A model generated the notes under the pieces. That model ran no database searches. It was not told where the DNA came from and saw only the letters and a list, made by a program, of their open reading frames with translations. Shown piece after piece: positions 47,471-60,789 of a stretch of 64,000 nucleotides of DNA. Positions within the stretch are counted from its first letter, which is position 1; every line of letters starts with the position of its first letter. The translations under genes were made by a program, and so were the position numbers. The stretch is taken from positions 774,452-838,451 of the forward strand of contig JANPWX010000081.1 in the NCBI GenBank assembly GCA_024734555.1, in the 5' to 3' direction. This DNA is from Trochalopteron elliotii (taxonomy: Eukaryota > Chordata > Aves > Passeriformes > Leiothrichidae).

Positions 47471-50400
47471 AGATCAAGCTTTTATTTTCAGCTACAAAGA
47501 TCAGTTTTGATTTTCTGATTAACTATCTATTCCAATTTGCTAGAAATAAGTTAGCTTGAGATCCTAAGCCCTAAACATGTTAGGTTTGATCATCAGTGAT
47601 TTGGACTAGATTGAAACAAATAATCATGCAAGACAAACACAGCAAAAACTTGATAATTTCAGTGTGTGTAAGCTGTATTTATATTTTTGGTTTCTTTATT
47701 TTGATGCTCTTAACTAGCCTACATGTATTTTCCAAAAGCAACTTCCTCAGAATCTGATATGGATGTTTATTTAAACAACTGATAATCTATTTTGCTCAAC
47801 ACAAGAACAGACACAGCAGCCTCCAAAAAGAAGTTGATTCATTTTTAATAGCATGTCAAGAACAAGCAAAATTCAGTAATAATGCCTGCATATGACTAAT
47901 ACTCATCTAAGAGATATTATTGCAGGATGTTATTCTAAAATACTCTGAATAGCACCACTGACACTGCTACTCAGCATTGAGAGCTCAATCAGCTGATGAT
48001 GGAATAGTAATTCCTTTGATCTGATTAGCACTTAGAGATGTATCTTTCCACTTATGTTTACAAGTAACTCCCTTCTTTTTCATTGATGGGGAAATAAGCC
48101 ATTAAAATTCAAAGAGCTAGCTAAAGAACATAGTGGAAAATGCTGCTGGAAGAGGGAATAAGATCATGAACTGGCTGACTTTGAATGTTCAGGCTGTAGC
48201 AATTAATTGTGTCTTATTGGACACACTTTTTTACAAAAAAGCCTTGAATACCTGTGTCCAAATATGCACAGTTTAATACTATATAAACTTCCCAGAGCTA
48301 TTTACTCCATGTGTAGAGAAAAATTCTTCATGTCTTTATCAATTAACCCACTGAGAGAACATGAAAAATAATTAATTGACTTGCCATGTTAGATAACAAA
48401 GTTTTGAAGGTACATAAAATGTAGATTTTTCTTTTTTAAAAGTTTATAGACCAGGATGAATTTAGGGCAATCAGTTCTAAGCCGCAGTTGAGATATTCCC
48501 AAAAGCAAAAATGTTCTCCCATATTCAAGGCATCATGTCCTATTATCTTCAAACTTGGAAATGATGTTTCCTGAGGACAGAAACCATGTGCAATCATTAG
48601 AAAATAAAAATTACAATGTGACTGAAAAAAAAAATATTATTTGTTGAGTTTCTGCCACAACTTTTCGCAGAATTAGGGCTTCAGGGGCTACAAGTCTTTA
48701 TAGGAGCTTCTTTTCAACAAGGAAGGCCATTATTGAAAGTTTAAATTAGAAAATAAAATAATTAAAAGAAGAAAAATTAAATAATTGGAAAAAAAAGGAC
48801 ACATCCTAAAAAAAAAACTCAATGAAACACCAGATTAGATACTTCATATTTTTAAGTCTTATACAGATTTCTTCTCTTAGTTTTTCAAGGCATTTATCTG
48901 TCTAAAAATCAATTTGCAAACACTAAAACAGCTCCAGTGGGATTTTCCTGTGGCTTATCTTTCTGATTTGTTGGAATTGAGCAAACTTTCAGTTGGAAAG
49001 CCCCTTTTGAGGCATCTCGCTGTGCAATACTAGAGCTGCTTGCTCAAGCAACCCTGACAGATTTCTCCTAGAACAATGCAAATTCCCAGTGCAAATTCCT
49101 TCTTTAATTGGTGCAAAGGGAAATAACACTGGTGATGTCTTGTGATTTCCTCACAGTCCTTATGGAAGGCTGGGTCATATCACACAAGATTTACTTACCT
49201 CAAATAATAACTTCATAGTAGCAAGAATACAAAATTCCATTGAGAAGTGCAGACTTTGTCAACACAGTTCTGTGGAGGGATGTCACAGCAAATCATTGTG
49301 ATAAGGATAGGAGACCTAACTTTTTGTGATTTACAATAAATTATTGCTGTTGTTCACTAAATCTTGGAGCGTCCCCAAAAAAATGGATTTTCACTATTCC
49401 GACCTTCAAACTTCACAGTCCTGGAAACTCTGAATTATTTTAGACATGCAGACTTACCTGAGAATAGCAGATGCACCCTTAGCAGCATTTTAACAGCAGC
49501 ACAGACTTCGTGATTGTTTCAAAACTAATTTCAGAAAATCCATATGAATATCACTGTACTGATAATTTGTGTCCCATCATTGCTTTATCAACTTTTTCAT
49601 TCTTCTTTGAGATCTGCGTATCCCAGTCAAATATACTGTACCCAGTCACACTATGTACTTTCCTTTTTGAGATTAATTTGGTTCCTACAGGATGAATTAC
49701 TAAAAAGAATGACTAATCTGTACTTTTACTCTATTACAATGCAATAATTTTTTCCCTTAATATGAATTTCTTTGCGATTTTTCCATATTTTCATCAATGT
49801 AATGGACAGTTACAGTTTGTCCAAGACACATGCTTTTTTCAACAAATCCCTTTAAATATTTCTAGTCTTTAAAGTTATGCCAGCATTTTCTCTCTATTTC
49901 TCTCTCCCTCACTCTCTTTTATTAAAGCATCCGCATTTTTAATAAGCTTTCTGCAGACTTAACTACCTCTTCCCCCAGGAAATAATTCCTGTTCTTATGC
50001 CCCAATGATTTATTTTAGTGTTTCCATGGAATAATCTTGTAGACATTTATTCATGGCCAGCAAGCCAGTAATGTGCTTTTAACTGCTCCATCCACCCCCA
50101 TATCAGTGCAGAATATTATTAACACCTGTATTTCTAGTTGTGTACATATTTCTTCCACATCAGTTCCACTGCATTGCTCCCTTAGGATCAGACTAATAAA
50201 GGTAGTGTAATGTTTACAAATTCTAAGAAGCTTTTCTCATATGAGTTTCCTAGTGATAAGCTAAATAATAAATGAGCATGACCTTTATGAATTTGAGTTG
50301 GCTGCATTTCCTGAAAAGCTCCTATGCTCTTTATTGTCCTGATTCTTCATGTTACTCCAATCTGAGCTCCAGAAAATAAAGCAAAGTCATATGAACTACA

Positions 50401-51355
50401 AGAGCAACACCAGATATTGCCTTTCTTACAAATGCCAGGTGAGTGAAGATGAGTGAGGTTAATGCCTCCAATTTACGGATTTGAATGAGGCCTTTTAAAT
50501 AAGTTTGAATCTGTGATGAACATCTTGCTGGAATTATTTTTTCCCTTTGGAAGGGATTTTGAAGCAAATGAGAAGGAAGACTTGAAATTTCAGTATTGCA
50601 ATTTTTCATTCTAGAGAATTCATAAAAAACAGACTACAAACCATTGGCTCAGTTGTGATCTTGGATACAAGACCAACTCACAGTCCCTCATTCCCCACAA
50701 ATTTTTGTACATCTGTGGTGAATTAATAAATGGAATCTGACCATACAAACAATTCTATATCTATCTTGATAAAAAACTATAAAGTGTTTTTAACCCACAT
50801 CGATATATAAAGATACTTTCTACTTATATAATTTCTGTCTCTCATATGTTTCATCTTGGCAGTCATGTTAATTTTAGAGTGTGTAGTTTCATAGTTACTG
50901 ACAAGAAATTATACATATACCTCTTTTTGACTATTTGTTTTCCAAACACATATATATAGTAGAAAAGCAAGAAATACAATAATAATTTTCCTTACCTATA
51001 TGATATCTCTGACAGGTAAGAACTTGGGTAGTACTAACTCAGATACAGTACATATAGTACTATCACATTTGTAGAAGTCAGCAGTTTTTGAAGACTAGTG
51101 CACCCTTCAGAGAAGTGACAGACAGATTGTAAGCTGGCTTTTTTATTATTTAACGTGCTATACCTTACTAGACACATGTCATGTAACAAAATGTGCTTGC
51201 CTTTAGCTTCCATCAATAATGGGTCACACACCAAAAATGCCTTTACCCATATCTATATTTCATTAAGCTAAAATCCATTTATCTACAACAGCCTGACATT
51301 TATTAAAACCCAACAGAATTAGTCAATAGTCCTTAAAATAAAATGAGTCCTAAAT
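47471..51355. other. AT-rich stretch, no gene seen
   Basis: About 3.9 kb without a recognised repeat, exon or RNA gene. Frames at 49510-49747, 50352-50609 and 51034-51234 have no recognisable domain. Confidence 0.55.
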
Positions 51356-51360
51356 AACTT

Positions 51361-52384
51361 TGTCCTAGTTTCTTTTTAGTAGCTGGTACAGTGCTGTGTT
51401 TTGAACTTAATACAAGAATAATGTCAATAACCCACTGATCCTTTAGTTGTTACTGAGCAGTGCTTACTCTTAATCAAGAACTTATCAGTTTCCCATACTC
51501 TGCCCATGCAGGTGCACAAGAAACCAGGACACAGCATAGCAAGGACAGTGGACCTGTGTTGGAGTCCTAGAAACTTAGAATTTGGAGTTTTAGTGTATAG
51601 TAACACATATAAGTCAAGATGGAGGATTTCGGGTGTTGTCTTTGTCCTTCTTTTTCACCTTCTTCTTTCTTCTTCTTCATTGGTTTGGGTGATTTTCTGT
51701 AATTGGGTGAAAAAGGTCTGCACTGCAGGCCTTGGGTGGTCATTATTGGGTCAAAACCATAAATAATCCAGGTGTCTGCTTGGTATTGGGTACTTATAAC
51801 TTAAATAACCTTGGAAAGAGTTAGAAGCACTCCACTTTACCTTCGTTTTCTAAGAGCTCAGTCTGTAAATACTGTAAGTTTTCTAGGTGCGAGTCTGTAA
51901 ATACTGTAAATACATAAGAGAAAAAAAACATTCCAAGTTTGTGCTTGAACTTGACCTTTCCCGAATATTACTCATCCTGACCTTGGCAGAGAAGAGAAGA
52001 AGCCAAAACCAGCACAGACCTGAGCTAGTCAAAGGTACATTCCACACCATGGAACACCGTGGTCACCATGCACACTGGCAGGATTGTCTGGGGGTGGTCA
52101 GAGATGGACTGGGGATTGGTCAGCAAGTGGTGAGCAGTTGTTTCTCTTGGTGTTTATTGGCCATCACCACCTTTTCATTACAATTTGTATTATTACTATT
52201 GTTATTTTGTTGTTTTGTTGGTTTTTTGTTGTTGCTTTTATTACTGCTGTTAGAAATATTATCATTATATTTTATTTTTAAAAGATTATTAACCATTCTT
52301 ATATCAAGCCATGAGTTTGACTTTTTCTTCTCCAATTCTCCTCCCCACCTGTAATTCATTGCTGGCTCAAATTAAGCCATGAAA
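51361..52384 (+). mobile_element. Solo LTR (ERVL-like), split by a second LTR
   Basis: The outer element runs 51361-51554 and continues 52017-52384. The first half has the start TGTCCTAGTTTC, 'tagctggtacagtgctgtgt', 'gagcagtgcttactcttaat' and 'ggtgcacaagaaaccaggac', the order of a common songbird LTR U3. The second half resumes with 'tgagctagtcaaaggtacat', 'ggggattggtcagcaagtgg' and a T/G-rich stretch (52195-52245). It then has 'tatatcaagccatgagtttg' and ends 'ggctcaaattaagccatgaaa'. Removing the inner LTR and one GACC restores continuous LTR text. The flanks AACTT (51356-51360) and GACTT (52385-52389) look like a 5-bp target duplication with one mutation. The usual TATA box is missing, and part of the start (after 51372) and part of the U5 (about 52350) are deleted. 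The frames at 51506-51766 and 51887-52354 are not genes. Confidence 0.9.
51555..52016 (+). mobile_element. Solo LTR (462 bp) nested in the LTR at 51361-52384, 4-bp target duplication
   Basis: It begins TGTGTTGGAGTCC and ends CCAGCACA, and is flanked by GACC on both sides (51551-51554 and 52017-52020). Inside are 'agtcaagatggaggatttcg', 'aaaggtctgcactgcagg' and a possible TATA region 'acttataacttaaataacc' (about 51790-51808). Near its 3' end a pair of 'agtctgtaaatactgtaa' repeats starts at 51860 and 51892. The insertion point falls inside U3 of the older LTR. A 4-bp duplication is typical of gamma-type (ERV1) elements; the class is inferred from this alone. Orientation is inferred from resemblance to known songbird LTRs. 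Confidence 0.85.
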
Positions 52385-52389
52385 GACTT

Positions 52390-55300
52390 GATTAAGAAAG
52401 TATATTGATGGTTGAAGAAAAATGAGGAAAATATAAGTGAAATTTTCACTTTAAGACTTTTTTTCCTCTTTTGCATGGTTTAATACAGAACTGTAAGAAA
52501 ATAGCAACAAATGAGTAAATAAATAAAAAATTCTCCATGATTTCATATTTTCCTCCATGTATTCCTTGATAACTCAGTTTTATGCCCTCTTCTCACAAAT
52601 AGTAGTTCTTAAACCACCTAGGTTTCTAAGTTCAGGAATGTCATACAATCAAGCTTGACTCAAAATAACCATGATATATTAAGAATTTCACAGAGTAATA
52701 TTTTAAAGAAAAAGTCCTCTAGAAGTCTCTCTTGTTACAAGTTTAACAAGCACTTGAATAAAGTAGAAAACTTTTCATTCTAATGCATGTTGGCAGAGAC
52801 GCTGTGCTCTGACAATAAGGAATTCTTTCCTATGCCAGAACTGTTCAGAAAGAAAATGTGACATTTGGCTACAAAATAATAACCATGGAAATAAAAACTG
52901 AATTCACAATTCCATTGCTACTAGAAAATTATTTTCAAAATTATTATAATGTAAAAATAAAGCTAAACAATAGCCAGCAATTTTATGCACTATGTCAGCA
53001 TTCATTAAATATTTCACAGCAGTGAATTATTTAAAGTTGAATACTTAAAGTTTCCATGGACTTTTTTGGAAAATAATAGCAAATTATTCAAGAACAGAAA
53101 ATTGTTAAATATAATAGCAAAAGAGATTGCAGATCCCAAGAAAAGTTGAAGAATAATTATAACTCCAACAAATATTAATTGTGAGGTTTTTATCCTTTGA
53201 CCAATTAACTACTGGATATCAACTTAGAATTCTAAGGCCTTTAAAAATACCAGCAATTTTGACAGAATTACATAATTTCAAGATGCTTATTATGGAAAAT
53301 AAACGCCTTAATAACTGCTAACTTTGTCTGTCTCTATTTTTCCTCATTTCTTTTTCTAAATCCATCTTAAACCAGCTAAAATTAGAAATACGAGTTCTGC
53401 CATCATAATGTCCCAAGTCCTTCCTTGTGCTGTGTTACAGAGAAATCCAGATTAGGCAGGGATAACTAATGCTTGGAGTGTTTTCTCAGAAAGAAAGTTC
53501 ACACCTAATTTCTACTTTTGCTTCCACCCAACTTACAAATTATTTTTAATTACAGCTCTGCAGAAGAGATTGCAACACATGCCTTATAAATTCAAGAGGT
53601 ACTGATAGGCCAGCAGAGACATGTAAGTGATGCTTCTTTTTATAAAAGTGACCTGCATGCAAGTGCATAATAAAACAACTGAAAAATTGCAAATGATCCA
53701 AAGAATAGCAGAAATATTGTTCAGAGTGGCATTTTATCTTTACCATGCTCCTCTCCATGACAGCTCAGTAGTCTGTCATGTTAATTGTGTTGATGACCCT
53801 TGGGCAAATGCCCCCATTGTATTTAACAGATTGGTTCTCCAATAAATAACCTGAGGTCAGAGGTCTGTTTCCATATCCTACAAATCTGCTCTTGAATTCG
53901 TGTTTAATTATTATTTTCATGGCCAAAACCACAGGACAAATAACAGAGATTGAATTGAAGCAAGTAGATTAATAAAAACAGCATTATCTCCACAGTATTT
54001 ATACAAACTGCGAGTGCTTATGAATAATTAACGTTTTTGAAATCAAGTCTAACCAAAACCAAAACAAACCACCACAAACTAGATTGCAGTTCAAGAACAT
54101 TTGGGGTGTAATCCTTTGGGACTCTAGTCTGTTCCAGAGCACTTTCAACTCTGTTATCTTCATTCTTTCCTGATGAGGATGAATCTGATCTCTGACACCA
54201 ACAGCTGCTCAAAACATTTTGAGCTCATTATTTACCACTTTAATCAGTAACAGCAATGCACTGGACCCTGTGCAGCCCCACATGCCATGATCCTTTCTTT
54301 GTCCCAACCCAAGTCTCTATAAATGATGCCTTCATCTGCTCCATGTAATTTTACCCCAGGGCTCGGTGGGTACAGAGGTCCTCACACTGGCCTTCACAGC
54401 ACAGACAAATGCTGCCTCAAGGATTAAGGTATTTTTCACAGCAGACTGTTAAGCATTGTCATTCTTTAACCTTCAATCTCTTTTCATGCTTACTCTTCAA
54501 CTTTTTAGAACAGTAGGTCACAAAAAAGCTTGAAGCTGAAATACTGCCTTAAGCTGTTTAATTGTGATTTTTAATGGGTCACTGTGTTTTTAAGTTTGTC
54601 ATGTACATAGACTAAAAAAAAGAAAGAAAAATTCTAGAAATCTCTTATTAAAAAAGGCTACTTTTTCATATGAGGCTATGGTTGGAAGATCTTACTAGAG
54701 AATGGTGTGAAGGAAGTGGCTGAGGAGGTGACAGAAAAATGCTTCAATTGGCAGTAAAGGGTGCCTTTACTGTGGAGAACACAAGTGGCCCACGTGGGGA
54801 GCCTTTTCTAGATGAAGAGGAGTGGTTGTTGTCCTAAGAAGAGGACTTTTACATAGTCCTATCAAGAAGCCAAGTTGCTTATATTCTGATAAGTTGTGCC
54901 TATTAATCTTGAATAAATTATTCTCTAAAGCAAGGAAAGGTGTGCCTTGATGCCCTTACACAACTCAGAGCTTTTTTTTTCCTTCTATTTCAAAGAAAGC
55001 CCTGTGAGTTACTAGCATGAAACCACATTTTTCCAGCTTATTAAGACTTCATATAAAGAAACTACCTCAGAAGAGCTAACTGAAAATCGTTATTCTGTGT
55101 TAAGTTACAAGATAAAGGATACATTTATTTGCCTTTAAGTAATGAGTTCTTCAAGGCTTTACATGTTCACCCCAACAAACAATATTGTTTTTCATTTGCA
55201 CATTTCTCATAAAAATCCATCTAGCCAAAGCATTTAAATTTCTTCTTCAGCTTTTAATGATTTAATATATTTATTTAAATATTTTATTTAAATATATTTC

Positions 55301-56656
55301 TGTGTATATAAATTATTTTAATATTGTCCTCCATTCCCATTAATGCATATGTAATGACAGTACTGCAAGCAAATTACAGGAAAGAAAAAGGGTGACGTTT
55401 AGTTTTGTTCAGATCAATTTATGACCCAATCCAAGGGGCAGGAGTTTGACATGTAGCCTCGATTTCTGTAGGGTCTCACCAATTTCCATGCTTTTCTCTG
55501 AACACAGAAAATGTTTCATTATTCTAGTTAAAGCAATCCTTTTCCCAGAAGGAGGAAGGTTTTCTGTTGAAAATAAAGAAAAATAATTAACTTTTTAAAA
55601 TTATATTAAGGTGAATGTTTCATATTCTTCACCACAAAAAGTTATTAATATTCATCATAATTATTTTTTCTCTTACTGTAATAAAATTTGACATGGATTG
55701 CAGTAAAAAGCCTTATGTTATACTATAAAGTGTTATTCCAGATTGAGGATGAGTAGAGCTCCAAAGGAGAGTCAGAATTATACACTGGAATCAAAATCTG
55801 CCTTTTTGCCATTCACAGCTGGATGGATCTTGAAAAGCTTTTACAGCTGACTGAATTCAAGGGCATCCTAACATATGCAAACACACAAGCTTTTTTTTTT
55901 TTTTAATGGGAGATTTTAGTAACTAATTCTGTAGGTCAAATAAATCTCCTGCTGGACACGCACTGTGTGACCCTGTTTGGACACTGAATAATGACCCTCG
56001 TGCTCTTTTGCCTTTATTGAATGAAATAGACTGCAATTTTCAAGAGTTGTCACGTCTCTCTCCCTCTCTCCCACTTTCCCTCCCTTTCCTTCCATCTCTT
56101 CCTTTTGTTCTCATCCAAACAATCCTAATAAGAATGCGGGTCCTTCCGAGCAGTCTCCATGTTTTTTTTAACTTCTCTTGTAAATATTAAATCCTTTCTC
56201 TGTGAAGATTCCCTTGCCTCCAAATTTCTTTATACAGTCAAAAGTGGCCAAATTATTTTGCAGAAAATTTTTGCCAATGTGCTCTCTCAGTTTACTTATC
56301 AAATGTAAAATACTATTTCCTTTCTTCTATGGAAGTTGTTTGAAGAATCTATTTCAAAGCAAAAATCCAAGTAAGTGAGATATTTTCTCCAAAACAAAGT
56401 AAGAAAATATCAACAATTTCTTTATAACCATTTTTCTAGTTCTAGATTCTGTATGGATATTGGTGTCTCAAAATTTTAGCTGAAGAAACACGAAAATATA
56501 AACAACTCTCCATACAAAATAGACCAAGTCTACATCCTAGAAGAACAACACAAAATATCTTGACATGCCTTCCGTTTTATACACCATCTACTCAGGAGAG
56601 ACAGGGGAAAAAATGTTCCACTTCTTGTAATGAGAACTTGCAAAGTAATGCCTGGA
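52390..56656. other. AT-rich stretch, no gene seen
   Basis: About 4.3 kb without a recognised element. An AT-only patch at 55260-55324 contains a repeated 'ttatttaaatat'. A T run lies at about 55891-55904, and 56055-56110 is pyrimidine-rich. Frames at 53546-53845 and 54018-54212 have no recognisable domain. Confidence 0.5.
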
Positions 56657-56802
56657 GATCCCTGGAAGTTTTCAAGGCCAGATTGGATGGGATTTTGAGC
56701 AACCTGACCTAGTGGAAGATGTCTCTTCCCATGGCATAGGGGTTGGAACTATGGGATCTTTAAGGTCCCATCTAACCCAAGACATCCTATGATTCCATAA
56801 TC
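56657..56802 (+). mobile_element. CR1 LINE 3' end fragment
   Basis: Reads 'ggagatccctggaagttttc', 'aaggccagattggatgggat', 'gagcaacctgacctagtgga', and near its end 'atcctatgattccataatc', the eroded terminal repeats. Fewer than 150 bases of the element remain and it has no coding capacity. Confidence 0.9.
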
Positions 56803-58773
56803 AGTGGTTAAGGAACTTAAAGGAACTGGCTTGTACAAAACAATGTATAAGTGGTGTAGTCATAAATTCAAATTCTCAAAGACACACAAGTGTTCCACAA
56901 ATAAGAAACAGCAGTAGAAATGCTTTGGTGTATTTGGATAACATCAGTTGATTCTGTAAGAACTTGTACTTTAACATTTCCAATCTAAAACAAAAGTTAA
57001 ATTTTGTATGATAAACAGTATATTAGAAAGCTACAATACAGAAGAAAACATCAAACAGTGAAATCTGATGGATGCATATGGAATTAGCATGGTACTGCCA
57101 GGATGTCAGAACCTGTCTTCTAGTGTCTCTTCCACTTGAGTCAGGTTTAATAAAGGATTAAACAGATGTTAATTTTATGACCTCCTGACCACAGTTTTGT
57201 TATGAATCCTTTCATGATGTTTTTGGGGTTTTGTTTGGTTGATTGATTTGCTGGATTCTTTTGCCACCCTACAAGAATGCTTCTGTCTTTCAGTTCCTTT
57301 TTCCAGACTTCTTAGTTTCCACAAGAAAGTCTCAGCCTGTCACTTCTGATCAGATTTGTTTTCAATACACTTCCTTTTGTTCTCCAGCACTCAGACTTGT
57401 CCTTCTAAATGTTCACCAGTTTGATTTTGTGTCTTTTTCTTGTCTGATCTTTGCCTGGCATGTTCAATTTCATTTAAACCATTGTCTTCCTGGTCAGTCC
57501 AATTGTTCATTGTAGGTCAAAACTATAAACTGGTGGATGGAAAGTTGTACTGGTGTTTTAACACTAGCAACTACAAGTCCATTAATAAGACCTTAACAGT
57601 TAAAAATTAGGCTAAGTGAGAAAGTGCAAGTGTCTGAAGTGGATATGATGATTTTAGCATTTGACTCAGAAAACTCAAAAGAAAATACAATAGAAATATC
57701 TCATCAATTTTGTATTTAAAAAACCCCCACATTATCTCTATATAACAGGAGATCCAGCCTCCCAATGGGACTAATAGTTCATTTATCAATGTTTCTGTGA
57801 CACCTGCAAGATATTAGCCAAGCAATAATGGCTTGATGCAGAAATGGCAAGAAAATGTCTGACAGATATATATAAACAAGACATAAAAAGTATATCAATA
57901 ACTCACTTTTCTGTCATTGCAGTGAATGGGAATATAGGTAGAAAAACATAAATTTATTTTTGAATTAATATTTTTCTCACTAGATGTGTATGTATTGATA
58001 TGTAGAATTCAGTTCCAATATTCCAGTGCAATTTTATTTTAGTAAATTTTATGAAAAATGTTAACTTTTTTTTGCCTAAATGATTACATTCTAAAAGCCA
58101 CTGGGAAAATGTCAGTTCATACCATTCAAAATTGTGACATTGTTTAATTTTCTGCTAGGAAGAACAGAAAAAAAGGCTTCTGTTTGCTCCAGTAATAATC
58201 ACAAAATAAATTCAATAGGGAACTTGTCTACTGATGCTGCAAGCGTAGTTTTAACTCCTCATCCACAAGAAAAAAAGGCAATAAAAATGCCTTTCAGTAG
58301 GTCAACACCTTTAACACAAAACAGATAAACACATTCAGTTTCTGTCTATCACAGAGCACTTTCTGATGGATCTCTAAAACTTTGGCATGTAACACCTTCA
58401 TGTCCTTAAAATTGTTAAACATTTGGCAGCATGTTATTAGCCCTGTACATACCAAAAATAAACCTTGTTCTTTCCTTTCTGCTTTCATGCTTACATATTT
58501 CAGACAACCAAAGCATATATAATAATGTTGCAAAGGGTTAGAGTTTAACACAGGATATTGTTGCTAGCATTCTATATTCCTTTGTGCATTTTGCATCCTA
58601 AATGCAGCAAGAGATGGGTGTGGGTGTGCATTCTGAAAGAACAAAACATTTGCAAAGTTAAAACCAACTCATGCTTTGCATTTCTGTTTGGTGACATTTT
58701 TCTGTATAAGGACTTAAAACTTCACACTGAAAATGTGCATATGCATTCACTTTTTTGTTATTTCTCTCCATAT
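56803..58773. other. AT-rich stretch, no gene seen
   Basis: About 2 kb of unique-looking sequence. Frames at 57243-57515, 58134-58328 and 58294-58551 have no recognisable feature. Confidence 0.5.
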
Positions 58774-58911
58774 TTTACTCCGTATGAGCATTGCTCAGAA
58801 ATAACTAAAACATCGCTGTGGTCCCAGCACTGTTTGTGTCACAAACACAAACCATAGCCCCATACAAACTACTGCGAAGAAAATTAACTCTATTGTAGTC
58901 AAAATCAAACA
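58774..58911 (-). mobile_element. LTR fragment (start of U3), antisense
   Basis: The plus strand reads 'gagcattgctcagaaataac', 'acaaaccatagccccataca', 'actgcgaagaaaattaactc' and 'agtcaaaatcaaaca'. This is the reverse complement of the first about 130 bases of the songbird LTR family also seen at 63271-63835. The rest of that LTR is absent. Confidence 0.82.
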
Positions 58912-60784
58912 ATAGGTTTTAGTTAAATTTTAATGACTGTCCAGTGACATTGCTTTGCTGTGACTTACACCACAGGGAGTCACTGCAGTACAAAAGTCAT
59001 TGAAGCACCTCTATAGGCCAATGGATTATGGGACACTTTAATGCTGACAGGGTACATGCATGGTATCTTTCTGTAGTTTCTGAGATCATCTCTATAAAAT
59101 CTCTGTTCAGACAGGAGAATCTACTGCCAGGCTGCTTATTTTCCCACCTTACAGAGTAGGCCTGAGATTGATTTATATTTTTCAGACATTGAAAAGGAAT
59201 GCTCAAGAAACTGAGAATATTTGTTACCCCTTGCAACATCCTAAGATATTGTTTGATTATGCACAAATAATTATTTATTAAGGTAACAGCTAGTAAATCA
59301 GCCTTTTTAGTATGAGTGTTGGCAGCAAAGCATTACTTCAACATTTACATTTAATTTTCACTTTTATTTCTATTGCCTCTAATTGTGGTGAGCTGGTAAC
59401 AAGAGAGAAAAAAATAATTATTAGTTGTAAAATCAATGCTGTAGAAAATGGGTTTTAAAGGACAATCTAAATGCAGTGTTAGATGCAGTTAACATTTGAA
59501 TGCTGAATTTTCATTGCTAAGTGTGATAAAAGTGCATTAGCTCATACTATCCTATATATAATTAGACTGGCAGTTTATTGAGAAATTGTACAAACAGGGT
59601 CCTGTTGGAGCACTTCCATATTTTAAAGCTATTGCACTTTAAGTGTAATCTGTCACTTTTTGATTCTTTCAGTTCCATAGAATATCCTGATGATCTTGCA
59701 ATTCTATTCTATATAACTTCATCCTAAAGGTCTGTGTGAGTCTCTGCTTATGACAGACCAAAACATCTTCATTTTTGTATCCCTGATAATCCCAGTGGTC
59801 TGATTCTTAATGGTGTGGAACTGCTTTGCAGATCTCCTTGTAGTTTGTAGTTTCCATATTCTCCACATGTAGTCAATTAGCTCCTTACTCATCTGCTACA
59901 TATTTCCCATAAAACGTTGCTAAGAAATTGCTGGAGGGAACACAGTCTTCTCAGTTGGCTTTCAGATATGTTTGCAACAAAATCGTTGCAAACAAACATC
60001 AAGTCTAATATTGACTCTTATCAATATCAAGCAAGGAATCACTATTAGAGGGAATTATGTGTGTGTTTACTAGACAGCAAGTATTCTAAGATTTTAAGAA
60101 ATCTATTTAAGAAACAAAAAAGTAGGAATTTTATAATTGTAAACCAAGACCACATGTACATTAATTCTGGAAAATCACAGACTTCATGTTTAGGAAAAGG
60201 ACATTCCCAGGTAGCACTACCACCTCTTGGCAGAGTTCTCCCTTGGTTTGTTGAAGCTTGAAATTTTCCTCAGTCAATGAGGTGATGTCTGTACAGCATC
60301 TTGAACAGCTTTCCAGACATGACTGAGCTGGGACTATGGATGTATGGAAATACTGGACTTGGACACATTTTTGTTGGGTCTTTTCTTTGCTGGTTTTGTG
60401 TTCTTTTTGTTGTTTTAGGATTTTTTTATTTGCTTGCTAATAAAAAGAGCAAAGGAAACCATCATTAATATCACACACAAATGTCGGTAACTGATCTGAG
60501 ACAGGATTCATTAATACATTAGCAATAAAAATATCCAAATTTAGGACATGTTTCTAAATTAAGGGAGATGACCAAAATAGAAAATAAGTTGGATATTGTG
60601 CAGCCAATGTCAATCAACAGGAATTAACCAGAGCAGGACTGTGATCATACAAAGTCAAATTCAGTAATATAATAATAATATCATAAAATAATCTCTTATT
60701 TTGATAAAACACATTCTTTAAAGTTGAAGCCTACATTTTATAAACATGAGAGGTGAGACGTTGTCAAAAATAGTAAAGGAGTTT
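58912..60784. other. AT-rich stretch, no gene seen
   Basis: About 1.9 kb without a recognised element. Frames at 58997-59266 and 60061-60261 have no recognisable domain. Confidence 0.5.
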
Positions 60785-60789
60785 GATGG

